Assembly (NCBI GenBank): GCA_015060705.1
Contig: SUXY01000008.1
Location: 1 to 62,895 of the forward strand
Origin: Bacteroides sp.
GTDB lineage: Bacteria > Bacteroidota > Bacteroidia > Bacteroidales > Bacteroidaceae
Direction of reading: 5' to 3'
DNA: 62,895 nt
Positions 53,504-61,804 of the stretch are shown here, one piece after another. Position numbers and translations under genes: made by a program. Position 1 is the stretch's first letter; every line of letters begins with the position of its first letter. Under the pieces are notes generated by a model, which was not told where the DNA came from, ran no database searches, and saw only the letters and a list, made by a program, of their open reading frames with translations.

Positions 53504-54034
53504 TTACTGACTTTTTTTATTTAAAGAGGATTTCTCTTCTCCCTGCTCATCATATTCTTTCCGTTTTCCCACCGGTGGTTCGGTCAAGGTGATGCGGACA
53601 ACGGCCGTATGAGAAAGACTTTGCTTGATAGCATCATCGAAAGTTTCCATGTGATGAGGAAGGAACCGTTGACAAATCAGCCGCAAAGCTTCAACCTTTT
53701 CCGTTTCATCCTCTACGATCTCTGCACGTCCCATGGCGATGGCGGAGCGGAACTCCAACGTGAAGGAATTGTCTTTCGGACCAATGGTAGGTTTGCATCG
53801 ACTTACGGCCGATAGGCACACGATGGGATGATGCGCTATGCAGTCCAACTTTTCGCCTTCCTGGGCACAATGGAAATAGAAGGTCTGCTCATCGGCTTGT
53901 GCCAACGAGAGGGGAACGGCGTAGGGTGTTCCGTCGGGGCGAGTCATGCTCAGGGTGACATAGGGCGCCTTGCCAAGTACTTCCAGGGCAAAGGAGGCAT
54001 CCATTTCGCGGGTGGTTCTTCTCATTTTTCTCAT
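53504..54034 (-). CDS. PNPOx-like flavoprotein, NimA-related
   Basis: This 176-residue split-barrel protein of the pyridoxamine-phosphate-oxidase-like superfamily has features of the Nim group: an N-terminal MRRTTREM, PYAVPLS, IYFHCAQEGEK-type segment (here FYFHCAQEGEKLD) and EFRSAIAMGRAEI. Nim proteins are linked to 5-nitroimidazole reduction, but many relatives have no such role, so resistance cannot be claimed. The start at 54034 is chosen because the upstream in-frame ATG at 54079 abuts the -7 box at 54069-54076. Confidence 0.75.
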   Translation of the reverse strand: MRKMRRTTREMDASFALEVLGKAPYVTLSMTRPDGTPYAVPLSLAQADEQTFYFHCAQEGEKLDCIAHHPIVCLSAVSRCKPTIGPKDNSFTLEFRSAIAMGRAEIVEDETEKVEALRLICQRFLPHHMETFDDAIKQSLSHTAVVRITLTEPPVGKRKEYDEQGEEKSSLNKKSQ

Positions 54035-54068
54035 GGACAATGGGGGTACTTTGATATTAATATTTTGA

Positions 54069-54076
54069 CAAAGATA
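54069..54076 (-). promoter_or_regulatory. -7 promoter box of the NimA-like gene
   Basis: TATCTTTG on the minus strand; its position decides the start at 54034. Confidence 0.65.
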
Positions 54077-54179
54077 CAATAAATCAAGAATAATGATGGC
54101 AGATGGTATAATAATCTTCTGAAGATTGCTTATCCCTAAAATCTTTCCTATCTTTACATGCCCTTAAATGCTGATAAAT

Positions 54180-57005
54180 ATGAAAAGATTGTTTGTATGC
54201 TTGTTCTGCTTGACCGTTGCCTTAGTCATGAATGCAGAGAGAAAAGATTCTTTCCCGATTGTTTCGGAAAACCCTGTGGATGGTTATTTCCCTTTGGTGG
54301 AAGCAAGTGGTGTGTCTACCATTTGTATCGATAGTAACGATTATCCGGTTGTAAGTATTTCTGCAGGGATGTTGGCCGATGATGTGGAAAGGGTTTCGGG
54401 TAAAAAGCCATCTTTGGTAAAGATAGATAATTGGAAGGAAATTCCTGAAGGTACGGTGCTTGTGGCTGGTACATTGGGTAAGAACAGGCTCATCGACCGG
54501 ATGGTGGAAAAGCAATTGATTCATGTGGAAGGTCTTGAAGGAAAATGGGAGTCGTTCGTGATAACCACGGTTGAACATCCGGACGATCAAACTCCGATGC
54601 TGGTTATTGTCGGAAGTGACCGACGGGGAACGGCTTATGGATTGACATCGTTGAGTGAAGCTATTGGTGTATCCCCTTGGTATTGGTGGGCAGATGTTAC
54701 ACCCTCCCGGAAGAATGCCCTTTATATAGAGCCGGGATGTTTTCGTCAGGGTGAGCCTTCGGTGCAATATCGAGGAATCTTTATCAATGATGAACGCTTC
54801 GGTGGATGGTCTCTGTGGGCTGAAAAGACTTTCGAGGAAGAGACTGGTAAGGTAGGTCCGAAGACATATCAGAAAGTGTTCGAACTCTTGCTCCGTCTGA
54901 AGGGTAACTATTTGTGGCCTGCGATGCACAATGGGACCAAGGCATTCAATTCCAATCCCGAGAATGCCCGTCTGGCAGATGATTATGCCATTGTGATGGG
55001 GTCTTCCCATTGTGAACAGATGTTGCGCAATAATGAAGACGAATGGAAGAACGTCGGCACCTATGGCGATTTCAACTACATCACTAATCGGCAGACGATG
55101 ATAGACTATTGGGAAGAACGTGTCAAGACGAATGGAGCTTATGAAAATATCTATACATTGGGCCTTCGTGGTATTCACGATTATCCGATGGAAGGAGCTA
55201 GAACAACAGAAGAACGGGTGGCTTTGATGCAAAAAGCCATCGATGACCAACGTGACATTTTACGTCGGAATATCCAAAAACCGGTTGAGGAAGTTCCCCA
55301 GATTCTCTGCACGTATGAGGAGGTACTCGATGCTTATCACAATGGTTTGAAGATACCCGAAGATGTGACACTTCTTTGGTCGGACGACAAGCATGGGTAT
55401 ACACGAAATCTCTCCAATCCGGAGGAACGTGAACGCAAAGGGGGAGCAGGCATCTATTATCATCTTTCGTATCATGGCGATCCTTCCAGCTGGATATGGT
55501 TAAGCCCGTTGTCGCCTTCTTTTGTTTCTACTGAGTTGACCAAAGCTTATACTTTCGGTGCAAGGAAGATTTGGGTATTCAATGTCGGCGATATCAAACC
55601 GGCAGAAAAGGAACTTTCGTTTGCCATGGAATTGGCTTGGGACATTGACCGATGGAAACCTGAACTTGCTCATGATTTCATTGCTTATTGGGCGAGCAAG
55701 ACTTTCGGTGCGTCCTTGGCACAGGAGATAGCCGATATACAGGCTTCTTATTATCAGCTTCAAGCTGCAGGAAAGGATTCGCATGTGTGGTTCATCAACT
55801 ATACGGAAGAACAGATTGCAGAACGTATAGCCCAATGGCGGGACTTGGCAAAACGGGTAGTGACATTGGCCGGACAAGTGCCAGCACCCTTGAAGGATGC
55901 TTATTTCGAATTGGTGAGCTATCCGGTTCGGGGTGCTGCCATGCTGAATGAATATCAGTTGTTGGCTCGCCGTAGCATGACTCGTGCCACACAAGGTGAT
56001 GAAGATGGTGCACTGGCGGATGCCGGATGTGTCAAGCGGATGTTCGATGAACTGAATGCATGGACCCATCATTATAACAACGGAATCCTTCAAGGCAAAT
56101 GGGCGGAGTTTTTCAATTGGCAACCTTATCATTGGTATCGTTCTACGAAGATAGAAGTTCCGATGTGTACTCCATCGCTTTTGGAAGAAATCAAACAGAT
56201 GCCTGAGGCTCGCTTTCTTTCAGTCAAGGAAGCTCTTTCCGATGGTGGTGTCATCATAGAAAGTGAAGTTGAAGCGGAAATTCCTTTGTGGATGGAAGCC
56301 CTTTCTCCCATCCGTAATTTTTCCAAAGCACCGGAAGACAATGTGTTTTGTCATGTTACGATGGGAGAGGATCGTTTTGATGCTTCTGCTACACCTATTA
56401 ATAATGTATGGCATGCTCCGTATGTCGGTCCGATGTGGAGCAAGGTAGGTACCTTGCATCTCAAGAAAGGAAAGAACCGATTGCTGGTTTCCGACTTGAA
56501 GTCCGATGCACGGATTGATAGGATATTCATGGGAGTCTATCCACCGTTTAATGAAGAGCCTCGTTTACGAATACCGGCATATAGCTATCGACGTGTTTTC
56601 GATGGTCTGGAAGGAAATGTGATTCGGGTAGCCGGATTGGGTTATTCGGACGGTGTGTTGATGCAACCTTTTGATACGCCTTCCTTCGAACCGGATTCGG
56701 CACCATATGTGGAATACGAAATCGATTTGAAAGAAGGTGACCGGACAATTGAGATTCGGACACTTCCTACACTTCATGTATACGAAGGTAGGGAAGCCCG
56801 TTATGCGGTTCAATTAGGAGAGGAAACGCCTCAGATGTTTTCCATTCATACCGATGATTTTTCTGCTGAATGGCGATGGAATGTCTTGCGTGGTTATTCC
56901 TCACGAAGTATAACTGTCCCGTCTGCTTGTCGCGGAAAACAAACTCTCAAAATTTATCTCTTGGATCCGGGAATTGTCTTGCAGGAGATTCTGGTCAACG
57001 AATAG
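54180..57005 (+). CDS. glycoside hydrolase family 115 enzyme
   Basis: This 941-residue secreted enzyme has a signal peptide (about 1-19, ending MNAE) and the GH115 body, including WYWWADVTP, RGIFINDE, and LKGNYLWPAMH. GH115 enzymes are alpha-1,2-glucuronidases that remove (methyl)glucuronic acid from xylan. The start at 54180 (MKRLFVC) is preferred to an ATG four codons earlier because it begins the signal peptide. There is no SusC/SusD pair or sensor nearby, so it is not in a classical polysaccharide utilisation locus. A weak TATCTTTA box lies upstream. Its end overlaps the convergent phosphoesterase gene by 11 bases. Confidence 0.92.
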   Translation: MKRLFVCLFCLTVALVMNAERKDSFPIVSENPVDGYFPLVEASGVSTICIDSNDYPVVSISAGMLADDVERVSGKKPSLVKIDNWKEIPEGTVLVAGTLGKNRLIDRMVEKQLIHVEGLEGKWESFVITTVEHPDDQTPMLVIVGSDRRGTAYGLTSLSEAIGVSPWYWWADVTPSRKNALYIEPGCFRQGEPSVQYRGIFINDERFGGWSLWAEKTFEEETGKVGPKTYQKVFELLLRLKGNYLWPAMHNGTKAFNSNPENARLADDYAIVMGSSHCEQMLRNNEDEWKNVGTYGDFNYITNRQTMIDYWEERVKTNGAYENIYTLGLRGIHDYPMEGARTTEERVALMQKAIDDQRDILRRNIQKPVEEVPQILCTYEEVLDAYHNGLKIPEDVTLLWSDDKHGYTRNLSNPEERERKGGAGIYYHLSYHGDPSSWIWLSPLSPSFVSTELTKAYTFGARKIWVFNVGDIKPAEKELSFAMELAWDIDRWKPELAHDFIAYWASKTFGASLAQEIADIQASYYQLQAAGKDSHVWFINYTEEQIAERIAQWRDLAKRVVTLAGQVPAPLKDAYFELVSYPVRGAAMLNEYQLLARRSMTRATQGDEDGALADAGCVKRMFDELNAWTHHYNNGILQGKWAEFFNWQPYHWYRSTKIEVPMCTPSLLEEIKQMPEARFLSVKEALSDGGVIIESEVEAEIPLWMEALSPIRNFSKAPEDNVFCHVTMGEDRFDASATPINNVWHAPYVGPMWSKVGTLHLKKGKNRLLVSDLKSDARIDRIFMGVYPPFNEEPRLRIPAYSYRRVFDGLEGNVIRVAGLGYSDGVLMQPFDTPSFEPDSAPYVEYEIDLKEGDRTIEIRTLPTLHVYEGREARYAVQLGEETPQMFSIHTDDFSAEWRWNVLRGYSSRSITVPSACRGKQTLKIYLLDPGIVLQEILVNE

Positions 57006-58077
57006 TCATCACCAACATATCGCTGTCCGTACCGATGCGGAAAGGAGGTCCCCACAAGGAAAGACCGCTCGATACATAGACGTGTGAATGGGTCCATTTA
57101 CGGTAGCCATGGCTTTGTTCGTATATGTTGTCTACCAAAAGGCTGAGGGGCCATACTTGTCCGCGGTGGGTATGTCCGCTGAACTGGATGTCGATGCCGA
57201 GACTGTCTTTCTTGGCCACTTCGTAAGGTTGGTGGTCGAGAAGGAGAGTGGGTTTCGCTGCATCGGTTTGCTTCATGAGCTGTGCAAGAGGGGTACGACG
57301 ACGGTTGGAACGGTCGTCCCGTCCGATGATTTGAAGTCCGTTGGGTAAGGTCACAATCGAGTCGTGAAGCAAACGGACAGGGGTGTCTTTCAAGAAATTC
57401 TTGCACTCTTCGATGCCACTGATGTATTCGTGGTTGCCGGGTACCATGTAGATACCCATCGGCGCTTTCAGCTGTTTCAGTTCTTCCTGCATCTTCTGTT
57501 GGTAGAGGGGCAGAAGACTGTTGTCTATCAAGTCGCCGCCAATCACAATCAGATCGGGTGCTTCGGCATTGATCATTTCCACGAACTTCTTCAGTTGAGG
57601 CTTGCGGGTGCCGTTACCCAGATGTAAATCGCTGATGGCAACGACCTTCATCGGATTTCCTTGCAGCGGCTTCTCCAGGGTGATGTCGAGGCGTTTAATG
57701 TCCGGATGCTTGTAGTTGAAATATCCGTAGGTCAATAGACAGACGGTGAATCCCAACGGAGCGATGAATCCGTACGGTTTTCCAATCGGGAAGAAGATGC
57801 GTGCGATATCGGTCACAAGCAATGCCAGTACCATATACAGGGTAAATACCAACCATACGGAACCGATGTTGAACAGACTTCTAGCCAAAACTTCGGGCAT
57901 CTCAACATTGCGTGCAAAAAGAGAGATGACCAAGGCAAATGCTGCCAACCAATAGCAGACGGAGAACACTACCTTGCCTCCAAGTGAAAAGCCCGAAAGG
58001 GTTTGTAAGGCACGGATAAAGATATAGACATTGCCGCACAGGTAAGCGGCTATCAGGATCATAAACATTGTTTTCAT
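56995..58077 (-). CDS. membrane-anchored metallophosphoesterase
   Basis: This 360-residue protein has four hydrophobic segments in the first about 125 residues and then a calcineurin-like phosphoesterase domain: SDLHLGNG, GGDLIDN, PGNHEY, LLDHQP and SGHTHRGQ. It resembles YaeI-type enzymes, some of which act on lipid-linked phosphates such as UDP-diacylglucosamine, but the substrate here is unknown. It has its own promoter at 58099-58106. Confidence 0.9.
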   Translation of the reverse strand: MKTMFMILIAAYLCGNVYIFIRALQTLSGFSLGGKVVFSVCYWLAAFALVISLFARNVEMPEVLARSLFNIGSVWLVFTLYMVLALLVTDIARIFFPIGKPYGFIAPLGFTVCLLTYGYFNYKHPDIKRLDITLEKPLQGNPMKVVAISDLHLGNGTRKPQLKKFVEMINAEAPDLIVIGGDLIDNSLLPLYQQKMQEELKQLKAPMGIYMVPGNHEYISGIEECKNFLKDTPVRLLHDSIVTLPNGLQIIGRDDRSNRRRTPLAQLMKQTDAAKPTLLLDHQPYEVAKKDSLGIDIQFSGHTHRGQVWPLSLLVDNIYEQSHGYRKWTHSHVYVSSGLSLWGPPFRIGTDSDMLVMTIR

Positions 58078-58098
58078 CGATCAAGTTTTTTAGTGCGA

Positions 58099-58106
58099 CA
58101 AAAGTA
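58099..58106 (-). promoter_or_regulatory. -7 promoter box of the metallophosphoesterase gene
   Basis: TACTTTTG on the minus strand, 22 bases before the start. Confidence 0.6.
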
Positions 58107-58193
58107 AAGGTTATTTATGGGTGAAACAAACATCCGGTGAACAATCCTTGTTAAAAATGGTTTCTAGTAGTATAATCCTAAAACAGAAAGCGT

Positions 58194-58328
58194 ATGAAAC
58201 AAAAGACATGGATGAGAGTGGTGGCTGTGGTTTTGGCTGCACTCTTGCTTTGGTGGCTCTTCTGGGCGATCTTGATAGACGAGGATGAAAATGCCTTGGA
58301 GCTACCGAATACGGAAATTATTGAATAA
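58194..58328 (+). CDS. 44-residue single-span membrane peptide
   Basis: A short ORF begins MKQKTWMRVV, has one strong hydrophobic helix (about 8-27) and an acidic tail (DEDENALE). The positive-inside pattern and clean acidic end look like a real small membrane protein. It is divergent from the phosphoesterase. No family recognised. Confidence 0.5.
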   Translation: MKQKTWMRVVAVVLAALLLWWLFWAILIDEDENALELPNTEIIE

Positions 58329-58444
58329 GCGATGAACAAATTTTCGACATCTGATGTTATCTAGTAAACTGCCATATCGTTCGTGTGAATAATCAGCAGG
58401 AAAAATGAACCATAGTATGTGATTTTTAAGGTTAACTCTCTCTT

Positions 58445-58479
58445 AGCTCTGGCTTGCGAAAGTCGGAGCTTTCTTTTTA
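58445..58479 (+). terminator. rho-independent terminator
   Basis: A 5-bp outer stem with additional inner pairing ends in TTTCTTTTT, about 115 bases after the small membrane ORF. No other gene on this strand needs it. Confidence 0.6.
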
Positions 58480-58495
58480 CACCAATTGTCATTCA

Positions 58496-58573
58496 GAGCG
58501 AAGCGAAGAATCTCGATGACATATACGTGGATGTTATCGAGATTCTTCCTCCCTTCGGTCGTCTGAATGACAA
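58496..58573. repeat. REP-like inverted repeat
   Basis: Arms starting TTGTCATTCAGA and sharing GAAGAATCTCGAT face each other over 78 bases. The form TGTCATTC-x-GAGCGAAGCGAAGAATCT is a repeat I recall from many Bacteroidetes genomes. It fills most of the 358-base gap before the DUF308 gene. Confidence 0.75.
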
Positions 58574-58686
58574 AATAGTGTTAGAAGTATTTGTTCCCAA
58601 AATTTATCTAAAAGAATGGGGGTAAATAGGGATAATGTGCAAAATATTTGTTATATTCGCATAACGAACTAAAAATTAATAGACTT

Positions 58687-59274
58687 ATGAGAATGATGAA
58701 TTATAGTATCATGCGTTGCGTGAGTGCCATTGCGATAGGTATCCTGTTGATGGTTTGGCCGGAAACGGCTATTATCTATTTGGTTATTGCCATTGGTGCA
58801 ATGTTCTTCTTGCCTAGCTTGTTTACCATCATCGGCTATTTCATGAAGGGACGTCAGCTCGGTATGTATTTCCCGATAGTCAGTTTGGGAAGTTTGTTGT
58901 TCGGCTTGTGGCTAATGGTTTCGCCGGCCTTCTTTGTCGGCATCCTGATGTATGTGTTGGGGGCTGTGCTGGTATTTGCCGGTGTAAGTCAGATAGCCGG
59001 TTTGTTGGGTGCCCGTAGTCACGCAACGGTACCGTTCGGCTATTATGTAATGCCGGTATTGATTCTGTTTGCCGGACTGGTGGTGTTGGTCAATCCATTT
59101 GCAGCGGCTACCGTTCCGTTCATTATCTTGGGAATCAGTAGTACCGCTTATGGCATTTCGGAACTGATCAATGTGTATAAGTTCCGTCGGAAGGAAGAAA
59201 AGCAGATGCCGAATGAAATCGTTATAGAAGATGTAACTCCGATTGAGGAAATTCCAACTGAAGTGAAAGAATGA
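58687..59274 (+). CDS. DUF308 (HdeD-like) membrane protein
   Basis: This 195-residue protein has about six membrane helices and the DUF308/HdeD form. The start at 58687 (MRMMNYSIM) is preferred; a longer TTG frame begins in the leader. The last four bases overlap the copA ATG (ATGA), so the two are translationally coupled. HdeD-like proteins are tied to acid or envelope stress in enterobacteria; a link to copper is inference. Confidence 0.78.
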   Translation: MRMMNYSIMRCVSAIAIGILLMVWPETAIIYLVIAIGAMFFLPSLFTIIGYFMKGRQLGMYFPIVSLGSLLFGLWLMVSPAFFVGILMYVLGAVLVFAGVSQIAGLLGARSHATVPFGYYVMPVLILFAGLVVLVNPFAAATVPFIILGISSTAYGISELINVYKFRRKEEKQMPNEIVIEDVTPIEEIPTEVKE

Positions 59275-61757
59275 GTGAAATAAAGAAAGATACTTTCCCC
59301 GTATTGGGGATGAGTTGTGCTTCCTGTGCGGCACGGGTGGACAAGACCTTGAACGGTCAGCCTGGCGTACAGGAAGCATCCGTTAATTATGCGGCAGCCA
59401 CCGCACAAGTGGTGTACGATGCCGATGAATGTTCACCGCTTGTCTTGAAAGCGGCGGTGCAACAAGCTGGGTATGATTTGTTGGTCGAAACCGAAAACGA
59501 TATCACTGATGAAGCAGAAAAGGCTCATGCAGCCCGATACGAGAGTCTGAGGAAACGGACTCTTTGGGCGATTGTGCTGGCGGTTCCTATCATGGTGCTT
59601 AGCATGGCATTCATGCATGTGGGGTGGGTGAACTATGTGGTATGGCTGCTTTCCACTCCGGTGGTATTTGTACTGGGTAGAGGTTTCTTCGTCAGTGCTT
59701 GGAAACAACTGAAGCATGGCACATGCAACATGGATACGCTCGTGGCATTGAGTACCGGTATCGCTTATCTGTTCAGTCTGTTCAATTTGTTCTTTCCTCA
59801 ATTCTGGTTGGCTAGAGGCATCGAACCGCATGTGTATTTCGAAGCATCGAGTGTCATCATCGCCTTCATTTTGTTGGGAAGATTGTTGGAAGAAAGAGCC
59901 AAGCGGAATACATCGGCTGCTATCCGGAAGTTAATGGGACTTCAACCTAAGACCGTAACGGTATGGACTTCGGAAGGGGAACGGATTCTTCCGATTACAG
60001 CCATTCGTCAAGGAGATACGGTCGTGGTCAAGCCGGGTGAACGGATAGCGGTGGACGGAGTAGTGAGCGAAGGCCAGTCGTATGTAGACGAGAGCATGCT
60101 CAGCGGAGAGCCGGTGCCTGTTCGCAAGCAGAAGGATGCGAAAGTGTATGCCGGTACCATTAATCAGAAAGGAGCTTTCCGTTTTGTGGCGGATAAGATT
60201 GGACAAGATACCTTGTTGGCCCAAATCATCCGCATGGTGCAAGATGCACAAGGCAGCAAAGCACCCGTCCAGAAGTTGGTCGACAAGATTGCGGCTGTGT
60301 TTGTACCGACCATCATCATCGTTGCTTTGGTTGCTTTTGTTGCATGGAACCTGTTGGCTGCCGAAAATGGCTTTACGCATGGTTTATTGGCAATGGTTAC
60401 CGTGCTGATTATCGCCTGTCCGTGTGCATTGGGTTTGGCTACCCCGACGGCGCTCATGGTAGGTATCGGTAAAGGAGCGGAAAATGGAATCTTGATCAAG
60501 GATGCGGAGAGCCTGGAAGTGGCTCGGAAAGTAGATACCGTGGTATTGGACAAGACAGGCACCTTGACCGAAGGACATCCGCAAGTAACGGATGCTATCT
60601 GGCTGGAAGAGGAGGCGAAACACATTCTTTACAGCTTGGAAAAGAGTTCTGAACATCCGTTGGCAGAAGCTGTCGTGAAGTATCTCAAAAACATTCCGGG
60701 TAGGGAAGTGAAAGACTTCGGGGTATTGTCTGGAAAAGGGGTGGAAGGATACATCGAAGGCAAGAAATATTATGCCGGTAATCTTACTTTGTTGCAAGAG
60801 AAAGCCATTGTTTTGGGAGAGGTTTTGAAAAAGAAAGCCGAATCGTGGACCAGCGAAGCCAAGACGGTCATTGCTTTGGCGGATGAACAAAAGGCATTGG
60901 GGGTATTGGCCATTACCGACCGGCTGAAGCCGACGACCGTACAAGCTATCGAGGAACTTCATAAACAAGGTATTGAGGTATGGATGCTGACGGGAGATCA
61001 GCCGGAAGCGGCTCGGGAAGTGGCCAAGCAAGTGGGGATTGCTCACTATCAAGCAGGGGTACTTCCACAAGAAAAGGCGACATTCGTTCAAACACTTCAA
61101 GCAAAGGGAAAGAAAGTTGCCATGGTGGGTGACGGCATCAACGATAGTGCTGCCTTGGCACAAGCCGATCTCAGCATTGCCATGGGTCAAGGAAGTGACA
61201 TTGCCATGGATACAGCCATGGTGACCATTCTGTCTTCGGATTTGGTAAAGATTTCGGAAACCATCCGTCTGTCCCAACTCACTGTCCGGACCATTCAACA
61301 GAATCTCTTTTGGGCTTTCTTTTATAATCTGATAGGAGTACCGATTGCAGCCGGTGTGCTTTATCCGATCAATGGCTTCTTGCTCAATCCGATGATTGGG
61401 GGAGCAGCTATGGCATTCAGTAGTGTCAGTGTCGTCACCAATAGTCTTCGCTTGCGGAGAAAACGCATGGAAACAGAACGGATCCTTCTGAACGAAACGA
61501 AGGAGTTGGAATCAGCTACGGAAGAAGTCGTAGAAGAAGTCAAGAAGGTTACTCGTACATACAAGGTAGCAGGTATGATGTGCAAACATTGTGTGGGTAG
61601 AGTAGAACGGGCATTGAACAGCATCGACGGCATTCAGGCAACCGTTACACTGGAACCACCGGTAGCTACCGTAATATTTGACAATCAACCCTTGTCGATG
61701 GAAGAATTACAACAGATTATAACAGAAAAAGCCGGAGATTATCAGATTACGGAATAA
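59271..61757 (+). CDS. copA: Cu(+)-exporting P1B-type ATPase with N- and C-terminal HMA domains
   Basis: This 828-residue copper ATPase has an N-terminal metal-binding domain (GMSCASCAAR, about 15), membrane metal site CPCALG, phosphorylated Asp in DKTGTLTEG, and hinge motif GDGINDSAALAQAD. After the last membrane helices (about residue 725) a charged linker leads to a second HMA domain (GMMCKHCVGR, about 765-828). In most CopA proteins all HMA domains precede the membrane part; here one is at each end. Confidence 0.94.
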   Translation: MSEIKKDTFPVLGMSCASCAARVDKTLNGQPGVQEASVNYAAATAQVVYDADECSPLVLKAAVQQAGYDLLVETENDITDEAEKAHAARYESLRKRTLWAIVLAVPIMVLSMAFMHVGWVNYVVWLLSTPVVFVLGRGFFVSAWKQLKHGTCNMDTLVALSTGIAYLFSLFNLFFPQFWLARGIEPHVYFEASSVIIAFILLGRLLEERAKRNTSAAIRKLMGLQPKTVTVWTSEGERILPITAIRQGDTVVVKPGERIAVDGVVSEGQSYVDESMLSGEPVPVRKQKDAKVYAGTINQKGAFRFVADKIGQDTLLAQIIRMVQDAQGSKAPVQKLVDKIAAVFVPTIIIVALVAFVAWNLLAAENGFTHGLLAMVTVLIIACPCALGLATPTALMVGIGKGAENGILIKDAESLEVARKVDTVVLDKTGTLTEGHPQVTDAIWLEEEAKHILYSLEKSSEHPLAEAVVKYLKNIPGREVKDFGVLSGKGVEGYIEGKKYYAGNLTLLQEKAIVLGEVLKKKAESWTSEAKTVIALADEQKALGVLAITDRLKPTTVQAIEELHKQGIEVWMLTGDQPEAAREVAKQVGIAHYQAGVLPQEKATFVQTLQAKGKKVAMVGDGINDSAALAQADLSIAMGQGSDIAMDTAMVTILSSDLVKISETIRLSQLTVRTIQQNLFWAFFYNLIGVPIAAGVLYPINGFLLNPMIGGAAMAFSSVSVVTNSLRLRRKRMETERILLNETKELESATEEVVEEVKKVTRTYKVAGMMCKHCVGRVERALNSIDGIQATVTLEPPVATVIFDNQPLSMEELQQIITEKAGDYQITE

Positions 61758-61762
61758 ATCGT

Positions 61763-61770
61763 TACCTTTG
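61763..61770 (+). promoter_or_regulatory. -7 promoter box of the S9 peptidase gene
   Basis: TACCTTTG, 35 bases before the start. Confidence 0.6.
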
Positions 61771-61804
61771 TGGTTATTGTTTGAATATATTAATCTTTTT
61801 CACT

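Noticed and set aside
53504-54034. Nitroimidazole-resistance gene nim
   Set aside because: The protein is only NimA-like; family membership does not establish resistance, and no insertion-sequence promoter is upstream.
54035-54079. Longer NimA-like start at 54079
   Set aside because: It abuts the -7 box at 54069-54076, upstream of the likely transcription start.
54180-58077. Polysaccharide utilisation locus around GH115
   Set aside because: No SusC, SusD, hybrid sensor or ECF sigma/anti-sigma pair is adjacent.
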